DNA of 13,437 bases from Spirochaetaceae bacterium. Its GTDB lineage: Bacteria > Spirochaetota > Spirochaetia > DSM-2461. The notes beneath the pieces are model-generated. The model searched no databases, had not been told where the DNA came from, and worked only from the letters and a program-made list of their open reading frames with translations. A program made the translations under genes and the position numbers. Where the stretch lies: positions 1 to 13,437 of the forward strand of contig JAEINM010000062.1 of NCBI GenBank assembly GCA_016342385.1. Direction: 5' to 3'. Shown here in pieces: positions 6,055 through 12,695 of this stretch (positions are counted from its first letter, which is position 1; each line of letters begins with the position of its first letter).

Positions 6055-7698
6055 TTATGAATAAACTGTAATTTTATTGCGACCGGTTTCTTTTGATGTA
6101 TAGAGGGCATTGTCGGCCTGTTCTATTAATAAATTCAGATTATTATCTTCATTGGGATTGATTGCGGACACTCCTATACTGACTGTTAGGAAATCGCTGA
6201 CATCAGATTTTTTGTGTTCTATTTTTTCTTTTATCAGTTCCGATTGAATCAGCTCTGCGACTTTGACAGCTCCTTCTAAAGGAGTTGAGGGGAGTATAAC
6301 CAGAAATTCTTCACCTCCATATCTTATAACCATGTCTGTTGATCTGTTTAGAATAGATTTTAAAATTTGTGCTACTGTTTTAATACATTCATCACCACTC
6401 TGATGACCATAGTTGTCATTATATAATTTGAAATGATCGATATCAATCATAACAACAGACATGGGGGATTTATCTCTCGAAAGTGTTTTCCACAGATTAG
6501 GAATATGAGTATCCAAAATATGTCTGTTAGACAAACCGGTAAGGGCATCGGATGTAGCCAGTTTTTTTAGTTCTTTATTAAGAATAAGAAGATCTTCCTT
6601 CTGGATATTAATCCGATTAATAAACTTATCAATTGAATCTGCAAGGTATCCTATCTCATCCCTTCTATTTAAATACAAACTTTTAGATGTATTTTCTTCT
6701 GTATCTACAGACTTTAGAAAAGAGCTGATCTTTAGGATAGGTTTTGTAAGAATTTCTTCAAAAATTAGAATCAGTATAAGGGTCATCATTAAAATAAAAA
6801 TAATTATCCCGATCCTGAATATATTCATTGTCCTGGTGCCATATTTTGTAATGTCCCGATTTATGGATGTTTCCAGTAATAGTTGGGGATTATCATTTAT
6901 ATTATTGAGGATTTTGTAAATACTTATTTTGTCTGTATCTTTCTCTATATAATAGTCATTTTTCGATTGCATCAGATCTTCAAAAATTATAATTCTTTTA
7001 TTATCTGAGAGTAAGTCCTCACTGTTATAGATTCTAAAATCGCTTTGAATCCGCTCTTTCATCAGATCCTGATAAGTATCTGTAATCATTTTCCCCATGA
7101 TCATAGACCCTACGGGTGGACCTGTTTCATCTGAGCGGAATACGGGTCTTGAAATAAGATATAATAATCCCTCTCTTGTAAGTAGATATCCTTTTTTTAC
7201 TGCAGATTGAGAATCTTCCATTTCCAAAATCCCTTTATCAAAGAGGATAGCGGGATTCTTGATATATTCATTTGTAAAAGAGGCCGATGTTATTTTCTCT
7301 TCTTCTTCCGGATTGTACATTTCACCCCATATCAGGTTCCAGTCCAGATCAAAAAAGTAGATCAGACTCAGCGATGATGAATAAAAAGTGCTTTCCACAA
7401 GATTGGAGATTATATATTCCGGACTTTTAGTACTGATAAAATGATAAGTATCGTCCCAGAATGACCAATCCTGTAAAAGTATATCGAGATTATATACTTC
7501 TCTATTAAGGCTGTTTTCTGTTCTTGTCAGATTTTTAAGTGCATAGTCCTCTTCTATTTTAATAAAACTCTGTTCTATTACCAACTTCTCAAAAATTAAT
7601 ATATAAGTGAGAATTGCTATGAATCCAATGAGCATAATTATTATTATTTTAAAATAGATGGGAATATCTTTGAAATTTTTATATTTATTTTTGAGCAT
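6055..7698 (-). CDS. Membrane-bound CHASE4-HAMP-GGDEF diguanylate cyclase
   Basis: The 547-residue protein should make cyclic di-GMP from two GTP in response to an external signal. TM1 is near 15-37. A periplasmic CHASE4-like domain spans about 45-275, with the typical Gln-Asp-Trp-Ser-Phe-Trp-Asp-Asp-Thr-Tyr at 76-85. TM2 is at 294-313, HAMP at about 314-366, and GGDEF at about 380-547. The cyclase core has Asp-Ala-Leu-Thr-Gly-Leu-Ser-Asn-Arg (384-392), Ile-Asp-Ile-Asp (418-421) and the signature Gly-Gly-Glu-Glu-Phe (461-465). Arg-Ser-Thr-Asp (452-455), five residues upstream, is the inhibitory I-site, so feedback by product is expected. No EAL or HD-GYP domain is present. The ATG has no Shine-Dalgarno, and a 14-base palindrome lies two bases upstream. 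The signal is unknown. Confidence 0.93.
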   Translation of the reverse strand: MLKNKYKNFKDIPIYFKIIIIMLIGFIAILTYILIFEKLVIEQSFIKIEEDYALKNLTRTENSLNREVYNLDILLQDWSFWDDTYHFISTKSPEYIISNLVESTFYSSSLSLIYFFDLDWNLIWGEMYNPEEEEKITSASFTNEYIKNPAILFDKGILEMEDSQSAVKKGYLLTREGLLYLISRPVFRSDETGPPVGSMIMGKMITDTYQDLMKERIQSDFRIYNSEDLLSDNKRIIIFEDLMQSKNDYYIEKDTDKISIYKILNNINDNPQLLLETSINRDITKYGTRTMNIFRIGIIIFILMMTLILILIFEEILTKPILKISSFLKSVDTEENTSKSLYLNRRDEIGYLADSIDKFINRINIQKEDLLILNKELKKLATSDALTGLSNRHILDTHIPNLWKTLSRDKSPMSVVMIDIDHFKLYNDNYGHQSGDECIKTVAQILKSILNRSTDMVIRYGGEEFLVILPSTPLEGAVKVAELIQSELIKEKIEHKKSDVSDFLTVSIGVSAINPNEDNNLNLLIEQADNALYTSKETGRNKITVYS

Positions 7699-7700
7699 AT

Positions 7701-7714
7701 TCTAATATATTAGA
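7701..7714. promoter_or_regulatory. 14-base palindrome at the start of the GGDEF gene
   Basis: TCTAATATATTAGA is perfectly self-complementary and ends two bases before the start codon of the diguanylate cyclase gene. It covers the place where a Shine-Dalgarno would be, and overlaps a TAATAT that could be a -10 box. It may be an operator, though short AT palindromes arise by chance. Confidence 0.3.
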
Positions 7715-7815
7715 TTATCTTTTTAGATGTTGCTACTTCTTTATAGGTTCTAATAACAAATACCATGATTTAATTTTAAGAAAAGAATTCCTGAATTTGA
7801 AAGGATCTAATTCAC

Positions 7816-8766
7816 TCAATTTACATTGGTTATTAAAAAACGTACTCCCAGATTATCCATAGGACTGAATTTCAAAATCCTTTTAAATACAGCATGGGCT
7901 TCCTCTTTTTTACCGCTTCTCATAAGGCATAAACCATATCCATGAAGGGATCTCAGAAAAGGTCTGTTATCGATCATACCCCAGGGGAGTTGTCCTTCAA
8001 AATTCTCTCCAAGAAAGTATTCTCCCATTTCGACACCGGCTTTGTAATAATCTATGGCGAAATCGACAAAGGGACTGTTTTCATCGTCGGGCATGTGAAA
8101 ATTCCCCAAATGAGAGTAGGCATCGATGCATCGGAAATCTTTTTCTAAGAGTTTTAGGAGTATATCGATCGCTTCACTTTTATTCCTCTCATTTTTCAGG
8201 TCTATGGCAATACATATGGGATCGGAATCCATGTCTTCATAATCGTATCCGGGAATTATGCTGTCCATTTCATATTGGGTATATTCCTTTTCTCTGAACA
8301 GTGATTCATACAGATCTCTTATCTCAACGGACTGTTCATCAGGCTGCATGAACTCTTCCCGGGAAATGGAACCGTAGTTGTGAACTTTTAATGGTTGCAG
8401 TTGTAAATTTGATGGGATGAATTCTCTTTTGATTTGTTCTCCGGAAATATAGGTGGTGTTGCCGTTTTTCCAGTGTTTTGATACTTCAACGGTTATTGTC
8501 TCCCCGGGGATTTCCATTCTGTTTTTCCTGAATGTTACTTTCTCACCTGTTCCGAGAATTTTACATTGCAGGGCGGTATTGAGAGGACGGATAACTATCA
8601 GTTTTACAATATCACCGGCAGAGAAATACTTCCGGGATTCGTTTTCATCCGCTTCGATTATCTCTTTTGTTTTTTTGTCACCGTTGTGATGGATTTTTAT
8701 CAGTAATTCAATTAGTTCTGCTTTGGTTTGTTTTTTCAGGGTTTTTGCAAGTGATTCCTCTGTCAT
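7816..8766 (-). CDS. Hypothetical protein with TRAM-like barrel and TPR-like repeats
   Basis: The 316-residue protein has no signal peptide or membrane segment and is probably cytoplasmic. Residues 1-28 form a charged helix (Leu-Ala-Lys ... Glu-Leu-Ile-Glu-Leu-Leu). Residues 48-115 look like a small beta barrel of TRAM/OB type, with Gly-Asp-Ile-Val-Lys-Leu and Pro-Gly-Glu-Thr-Ile-Thr-Val-Glu-Val, the usual shape of a nucleic-acid-binding module. From about 195 to 308 there are TPR-like helix pairs, ending in Ala-His-Ala-Val-Phe-Lys-Arg-Ile-Leu-Lys-Phe-Ser-Pro. The acidic stretch near 172-184 links them. I do not recognise the family. The ATG lacks a Shine-Dalgarno (five C directly upstream), and a TATGAT at 8783-8778 would give only about a 5-base leader. 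Confidence 0.7.
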   Translation of the reverse strand: MTEESLAKTLKKQTKAELIELLIKIHHNGDKKTKEIIEADENESRKYFSAGDIVKLIVIRPLNTALQCKILGTGEKVTFRKNRMEIPGETITVEVSKHWKNGNTTYISGEQIKREFIPSNLQLQPLKVHNYGSISREEFMQPDEQSVEIRDLYESLFREKEYTQYEMDSIIPGYDYEDMDSDPICIAIDLKNERNKSEAIDILLKLLEKDFRCIDAYSHLGNFHMPDDENSPFVDFAIDYYKAGVEMGEYFLGENFEGQLPWGMIDNRPFLRSLHGYGLCLMRSGKKEEAHAVFKRILKFSPMDNLGVRFLITNVN

Positions 8767-8889
8767 GGGGGAAGGATATCATATTCTGGGTATTATGTTA
8801 AAGTTTTCTCATGGACAGAAGAAGGTAAAATCCTATTATTATTTATAAATTTTGAAGTTCTACCCATATAAATTATGTATATAACTTAT

Positions 8890-8958
8890 ATGAATAGAAA
8901 AGACAGGAAGTTTTTCGATGAAGCTTTTGCTGAGGTTTTACAAACAGGAAAATTATAG
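8890..8958 (+). CDS. Possible 22-residue small ORF
   Basis: ATG to TAG encodes a charged peptide beginning Met-Asn-Arg-Lys-Asp-Arg-Lys-Phe-Phe. It ends four bases before the stop of the convergent fic gene. An imperfect 26-base AT palindrome (8866-8891) sits over its start. There is no Shine-Dalgarno and no recognisable homology, so it may be a remnant or chance. Confidence 0.15.
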   Translation: MNRKDRKFFDEAFAEVLQTGKL

Positions 8959-8962
8959 AATC

Positions 8963-9835
8963 TCACTGGCCGATTTTCCAAATGCCCTTTTCCATAAAAG
9001 CTTCTATTGTCTGTCTTTTGGCTTTGTTTATCAGGTTGGAATGAGAAAGTTTATTTATTTTTGCATAATCATTTAGTGTTATAATTTCCCGGCTCTCAAG
9101 ATATGCCAGTCTTTTATGGTAACTGTCAGTCAGTGCTTTTCCGACAATCTCTTCCATAATGGCAGTTTTTTTACCTGAATCAAATTCCCGGAAAGCTTCA
9201 TAGTATTTGACTCTGTCGATGAATTTTATATTAATGGGAACATAGCCTTCCTGAATGAGCAGAAAATTATTGATGACTCTTCCTATACGTCCGTTACCAT
9301 CAACAAAAGGGTGGATATTTTCAAATGTCAGATGAAGAGTCGCAATTCTCTTTATTATGTTTTCAGAATTTCCGCCATTGTATGTAATTAGCATATCACA
9401 TAAGAGTTTTTCTACTTCAGAAGGAGCAGGGGCGATATAACTTCCTACACGTACATACTCATTGTTTTTTCTGAATCGTCCGGCAATATCATCACGAATG
9501 TTTGAAAGAAGGATTTTATGTAGAAAAAGTATTAGTTCCTGATCAAGCTTTTTTTCTTCTGCTTTTTTATTTGTATAGGTAACAACTTTTGCAAGATTTC
9601 TGGCTTCAAATAATTCTCTTTCAGTTATGTATCTGTCCAGATCAATTTGTAAGAGGATTTTTTCCGTTTCATCGAGGGATAGAGTGCTATTCTCTATCGC
9701 ATTGGAGTTATATACCTGTTCGGCTACTTCTGCTTCCAGTATTAATGTAAGAAGATTCTGTTTGCCCGAAGCGGCAGTGTAAAATCGTTTTCGCAATTCA
9801 TCAATTTTTTTATATATACTCATAACTTTAGGCAT
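8963..9835 (-). CDS. Fic-domain AMP-transferase, class II, with C-terminal HTH
   Basis: The 290-residue protein carries the complete Fic motif His-Pro-Phe-Val-Asp-Gly-Asn-Gly-Arg-Ile-Gly-Arg (175-186), with catalytic H175. Such enzymes transfer AMP from ATP to a protein hydroxyl. Ser-Asn-Ala-Ile-Glu-Asn (44-49) fits the N-terminal inhibitory helix motif of class II Fic proteins, whose glutamate (E48) blocks productive ATP binding. The enzyme is therefore probably self-inhibited and needs no separate antitoxin. Residues about 251-290 look like a small winged helix-turn-helix, so it may also bind DNA. The target protein is unknown. A TTGACA promoter sits on top of an inverted-repeat operator upstream, with +1 predicted at the A of the ATG. 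Autoregulation by the C-terminal domain is an inference. Confidence 0.9.
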   Translation of the reverse strand: MPKVMSIYKKIDELRKRFYTAASGKQNLLTLILEAEVAEQVYNSNAIENSTLSLDETEKILLQIDLDRYITERELFEARNLAKVVTYTNKKAEEKKLDQELILFLHKILLSNIRDDIAGRFRKNNEYVRVGSYIAPAPSEVEKLLCDMLITYNGGNSENIIKRIATLHLTFENIHPFVDGNGRIGRVINNFLLIQEGYVPINIKFIDRVKYYEAFREFDSGKKTAIMEEIVGKALTDSYHKRLAYLESREIITLNDYAKINKLSHSNLINKAKRQTIEAFMEKGIWKIGQ

Positions 9836-9841
9836 ACTCCA

Positions 9842-9869
9842 AATATAAATATTTTAACGGTTATGTCAA
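9842..9869 (-). promoter_or_regulatory. fic promoter, apparently leaderless
   Basis: TTGACA (9869-9864), a 16-base spacer and TATATT (9847-9842) form a strong sigma-70-type promoter. The expected +1, seven bases past the -10 box, is 9835, the A of the fic start codon. Confidence 0.65.
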
Positions 9870-9884
9870 CAAAACCGTTAAAAT
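9851..9884. repeat. Perfect 12-bp inverted repeat operator upstream of fic
   Basis: ATTTTAACGGTT (9851-9862) and AACCGTTAAAAT (9873-9884) are exact inverted copies around a 10-base centre. That centre carries the fic -35 box, and the left arm fills the promoter spacer. A related CACGGTTTTG lies at 9907-9916. Repressor bound here would exclude RNA polymerase from fic. Confidence 0.7.
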
Positions 9885-9895
9885 GTGGTAAATAT

Positions 9896-9923
9896 TTGAG
9901 TCTTTTCACGGTTTTGGTATAAG
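9896..9923 (+). promoter_or_regulatory. Possible promoter directed away from fic
   Basis: TTGAGT (9896-9901), a 16-base spacer and TATAAG (9918-9923) could drive rightward transcription into the toxin-remnant region. The third ACGGTT element lies in its spacer, so the same regulator might control both directions. Confidence 0.35.
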
Positions 9924-9942
9924 TAAAACAAATGAAATCATT

Positions 9943-10059
9943 GTGGTACTTCAGGTTCGTGGAAAGATAATAGATTCTTTTGAAAGATTAAAGCAGCATC
10001 TGCTCCTCCACCCGCGAAGCGAGCTTCGGAGTCTTCTGGCTCGCCGATCTAGAGACTGA
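9943..10059 (+). pseudogene. Possible remnant of the gene partnering the ParE-like toxin
   Basis: A GTG-initiated frame of 38 codons (Met-Val-Leu-Gln-Val-Arg-Gly-Lys ... Ser-Phe-Glu-Arg-Leu-Lys-Gln-His) ends at TGA 10057-10059, nine bases before the toxin remnant. This is where an antitoxin gene would be. Its second half runs through the GC-rich folded segment and is leucine/arginine-rich and unconvincing as protein. No antitoxin family is recognised. Confidence 0.2.
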
Positions 10060-10065
10060 AGTATC
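9945..10065 (+). other. Folded GC-rich segment (repeat element or structured RNA)
   Basis: GGTACTTCAG (9945-9954) and CTGAAGTATC (10056-10065) can close a 10-bp stem with one wobble. Inside are TCTTT/AAAGA, AGCAG-cat-CTGCT (9992-10004), CGAAG-cgag-CTTCG (near 10014-10027) and AGTCT/AGACT. The core near 10000-10055 is clearly richer in GC than its flanks. This could be a REP-like dispersed repeat or a small RNA. Confidence 0.35.
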
Positions 10066-10068
10066 TAA

Positions 10069-10271
10069 TTGGTAGTCTGGATTGAAAAAGCAAAATCTTC
10101 CTTAAAAGTAATTTATCGTTATATAAAAGATGACAAACAATTCTATGGAGAAAAGGTTAGAAGCAAGTTTATTATAGTATCCAAAAAATGAAAACATGGC
10201 ATTGCCAATCTGTGTATCTTCATATTCTTCAATATAGCCTTAGTAAGAAAATAATTTATGATGTTGGCTAA
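10069..10271 (+). pseudogene. Broken RelE/ParE-family toxin gene
   Basis: From TTG 10069 the frame reads Val-Val-Trp-Ile-Glu-Lys-Ala-Lys-Ser-Ser-Leu ... Ile-Tyr-Arg-Tyr-Ile ... Phe-Tyr-Gly-Glu-Lys-Val, then stops at 10189-10191 after 40 codons. This follows the N-terminal pattern of ParE toxins (about 90-100 residues): strand, Trp, a helix with Ala-Leu-Ile-Tyr-Tyr-Ile spacing, then the Ala/Glu-Lys-Val helix. In another frame at 10227-10271, Ser-Lys-Lys-Ile-Ile-Tyr-Asp-Val recalls the conserved strand near the ParE C-terminus. A frameshift plus loss of the middle would explain both. No intact antitoxin is present. The call rests on pattern alone. Confidence 0.5.
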
Positions 10272-10310
10272 CTGTGGGGTGAGATCAGGAGAAGTAAACT
10301 GAAAAAGCAG

Positions 10311-11198
10311 TTATTCAGTATTAAAAACTCCATAATTTATATTGTAATAAAACTCATCATTATTATTTTTATCATTAAAACTAACTTCCACTTCATCATT
10401 AGAAAAAACAATCCCGAATTGATCCAGATGATGATTCTCATTGTCTGTAAAATGAATATCGAAAGATTGCAGAAAGTGTTTACCCGGTTCAACCATATGC
10501 GTACTCTTGCCTGTACTGGTGCCTGCTACTGTATATATCCCTTTTACCGCTTTAGGCGGCATGACTATATAAGCCAAACGCCAATTAAAATTACTGACAT
10601 AGGGATATTGAGTAAACCTCGTATTGACGATGTTTTCATTTTTAATATATTTTATCGCAATTTGGTTTATCTCAGAATCATCGACTCCGGGTTCGATGAT
10701 CTCCATGCTGAATCCGATTAATCCCAAATGCCACCCTTCCGGTATAGATTGAAGGTGAGCGGTCATATCATCATCAAAATTACCTCTATTTATGTGGATG
10801 TCGCTCAGCCAATCGATATAATTCATATGAAGCTTTGTATTATAGGGATCATCACCGTTCTTATCATGGAAGTAGGATGTCCAGATATAAACATCCTGAT
10901 TATTTATAGTCTCTTCAGAATAATCCATTCCCACTCTTTTCATCTGGTGATCACCGTCAGTGTAATTAAAGTAAAATGAGCTAAGTACAGGAAATCCTTT
11001 GCTACGTGGTTTGATCCATGGGTATGATTTTGTAGCGCCATTTTTCTCATATATTTCCGTAGATACAGAAAGCGGTTTCGGGGGAAGAGTCTGACAAGTC
11101 GCTGAAATAATGAATATACCAAAATAAGATAACAAAATGATTCCAGCAGTAATGTGTTGTTTACGTTTAGAACTTTTTTGATTTGTTGGTTTGGACAT
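10311..11198 (-). CDS. Exported protein with an internal duplication, function unknown
   Basis: The 295-residue product begins at ATG 11198, six bases after AAGGAG (11210-11205); the upstream in-frame ATG at 11246 has no such site. A basic N-terminus (Lys-Arg-Lys), a hydrophobic segment at 17-33 and Ser-Ala-Thr-Cys35 make a signal peptide. Cys35 might be lipidated, but the lipobox is not canonical. Two beta-rich repeats are visible at about 74-127 and 245-291. Each has Ser-Phe, then an aromatic strand with Thr-Asp, a His-containing turn, a short Gly strand, then Asp-Lys-Asn and paired aromatic residues with Asn-Tyr. No catalytic motif is recognised. The duplication suggests a surface binding module such as a lectin-like sandwich, which is a guess. 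Confidence 0.75.
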   Translation of the reverse strand: MSKPTNQKSSKRKQHITAGIILLSYFGIFIISATCQTLPPKPLSVSTEIYEKNGATKSYPWIKPRSKGFPVLSSFYFNYTDGDHQMKRVGMDYSEETINNQDVYIWTSYFHDKNGDDPYNTKLHMNYIDWLSDIHINRGNFDDDMTAHLQSIPEGWHLGLIGFSMEIIEPGVDDSEINQIAIKYIKNENIVNTRFTQYPYVSNFNWRLAYIVMPPKAVKGIYTVAGTSTGKSTHMVEPGKHFLQSFDIHFTDNENHHLDQFGIVFSNDEVEVSFNDKNNNDEFYYNINYGVFNTE

Positions 11199-11337
11199 TT
11201 TTAACTCCTTGAGAATAATTATCGCAAAAGAATCCCAATCTGGCAAAAAAAAGCAAAATATCCTTAATAGGAAATCATGCTTTTTAATAAAAGCTGTTTT
11301 GTAGAGATGCTTTTATGACAGAGAAAGTTAGGAATTA

Positions 11338-11916
11338 TTATTGATGGTAAACAACTTTATGCTTTTTCCAATTTATTTTTAGAACTATAAACCAGATCGT
11401 AAAATTTACTCCTGCACAAATTATGGCAATACTAAAATACATATATTTTCGTACTAATAGATATACAATGATCGAGTTTATTATATATATGAATGCGATA
11501 AATAAAAAAGGAACTGTTTTTCCTCCAATACTCTTTTTCTGTTGTGAAACGTCAATATCTGCTGTAATGAAATCCTTTCCTTTATATAATTGATGCCTAA
11601 GATTATACATTTGGTGTAAATATTTATTATATAGAACATCCTTTCGTTCTTGCAAATGTGCTATCCATAGTCCTACTAAATACGCAACTGATAAGACAAA
11701 CAGGATATAATTATTATTAGAAATATTTTCAATATTTATTAATTTTTGCATTGCTAGAATGATTGTGGGTATTGCTATATAAAACGCTATAGTCTCTTTA
11801 TAGATTCTATAACGTAAATCTTCCATATTATCTAGAACTATATGACATATTTTTAAGTCTTCTATTAAGATTTCATTAGAATTAGTGTTTATTTCAGTTT
11901 GCTTTTTTGCTGCCAT
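11338..11916 (-). CDS. Hypothetical four-transmembrane protein, very AT-rich
   Basis: The 192-residue product most likely starts at ATG 11916, which follows AAGGAA with about six bases between; the ORF can be extended to 11961 but without a binding site. Four hydrophobic helices lie at about 41-60, 70-88, 134-155 and 160-180, as two hairpins. A basic cytosolic loop (89-130) joins them, with Gln-Glu-Arg-Lys-Asp and Gln-Met-Tyr-Asn-Leu-Arg. An N-terminal helix (15-40) precedes TM1. This 2+2 layout recalls membrane effectors of the SLATT type, but no conflict-system sensor gene is next to it and I cannot assign a family. The gene is far more AT-rich than leuA or the PEP-utiliser gene, which suggests recent acquisition. 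Confidence 0.65.
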   Translation of the reverse strand: MAAKKQTEINTNSNEILIEDLKICHIVLDNMEDLRYRIYKETIAFYIAIPTIILAMQKLINIENISNNNYILFVLSVAYLVGLWIAHLQERKDVLYNKYLHQMYNLRHQLYKGKDFITADIDVSQQKKSIGGKTVPFLFIAFIYIINSIIVYLLVRKYMYFSIAIICAGVNFTIWFIVLKINWKKHKVVYHQ

Positions 11917-12082
11917 TTTAATTCCTTTTTTTTCTTCAATAACCTGTGGATATTCTAGCATGAATACATAAAAATTATAAAAATTAATATTTATACTATT
12001 TGAATAATTATTTCCCGAGAGTCTTTCTAATAATCAGATAAGGACTATATTATAAATAGATAAAAATTTTTGGGGGTTGATT

Positions 12083-12514
12083 ATGTTTTGTAAAAACCAT
12101 CTGAAATATCTGGCCTTATTTTTCCTTCTTTTCCTACCGGCATGCCAGAATTATATTCTGAGTGAGTCACAACGGGTTACTTTTGCTTTTGTTCTAGATG
12201 ATGATACTTTATATGTCGGTAAAAATGTTATTGCCGAAGTTCGTGATCACGATGCTTCGGGAGCTTTACTGGAAACTTTAGAGGCTCCTCTGGCTCTTTA
12301 TCCCAACGCTCCCGGTGTTTCCTGGGCGAAGCTGACTACTCTCGAAGAGATAGAGACAAATCATAGGTATCATTTAACTTTTTTTATTGATACAGATGCG
12401 TCGGGAACTCTGACCAGTGGTGATCTAAGCGGTATTCTCACTTTTGATGTTATGCCCAATGCGGTGTGGTGTGAAAATAAGTTTTTTGAGGAAGAGCTGT
12501 TTCAGGAACCTTAG
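12083..12514 (+). CDS. Small lipoprotein with one EF-hand-like loop
   Basis: The 143-residue product starts at ATG 12083, six bases after GGGGG (12072-12076); a TTG two codons upstream is less likely. A short signal with the hydrophobic run Leu-Ala-Leu-Phe-Phe-Leu-Leu-Phe ends in the canonical lipobox Leu-Pro-Ala-Cys21, so the mature protein should be lipid-anchored. The rest is beta-rich. Residues 103-114, Asp-Thr-Asp-Ala-Ser-Gly-Thr-Leu-Thr-Ser-Gly-Asp, match a calcium-binding EF-hand loop in spacing (positions 1, 3, 5, 6, 8, 12). No enzyme motif is seen. It stands alone between divergent and downstream genes and its role is unknown. Confidence 0.78.
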   Translation: MFCKNHLKYLALFFLLFLPACQNYILSESQRVTFAFVLDDDTLYVGKNVIAEVRDHDASGALLETLEAPLALYPNAPGVSWAKLTTLEEIETNHRYHLTFFIDTDASGTLTSGDLSGILTFDVMPNAVWCENKFFEEELFQEP

Positions 12515-12659
12515 GGGTATTATTAGTTAACTTCTAAAAGATTTTTATGGGTAAAGTTGCTGAATACAAGAAATATCTCTGCTTAAGTTTTGCTACTCCT
12601 TCGCCGCTTTGCTTAATACTTTTCTTTCCGGACTTCCTTACTTCTTTCCATCTATCAGA

Positions 12660-12687
12660 TTGACAATTGATCAATCATCTATAAAAT
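12660..12687 (+). promoter_or_regulatory. Promoter of the last gene, apparently leaderless
   Basis: TTGACA (12660-12665), a 16-base spacer and TAAAAT (12682-12687) place +1 near 12694, two bases before the ATG at 12696. The spacer holds the 10-base palindrome ATTGATCAAT (12666-12675), a possible operator. Confidence 0.55.
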
Positions 12688-12695
12688 GAATATCC

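Larger units (their letters stand above)
9836..10310. other. Gene-poor interval with toxin remnant and folded GC-rich segment
   Basis: This 475-base stretch between fic and the exported protein gene holds the fic promoter/operator, a possible plus-strand promoter, a GC-rich folded segment and a broken ParE-like toxin gene. No intact gene is seen. Confidence 0.6.

Noticed and set aside
11279..11294. GCTTTT-TAAT-AAAAGC hairpin between two minus-strand genes
   Set aside because: The T-rich side does not fit termination of the upstream minus-strand gene, and there is no plus-strand gene before it.
12515..12695. Interval after the lipoprotein with a minus-strand frame rich in Lys/Ser and the segment CTCCTTCGCCGC
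   Set aside because: No start signal, family match or clear repeat partner was found; apart from the promoter at its end I see nothing I can support.
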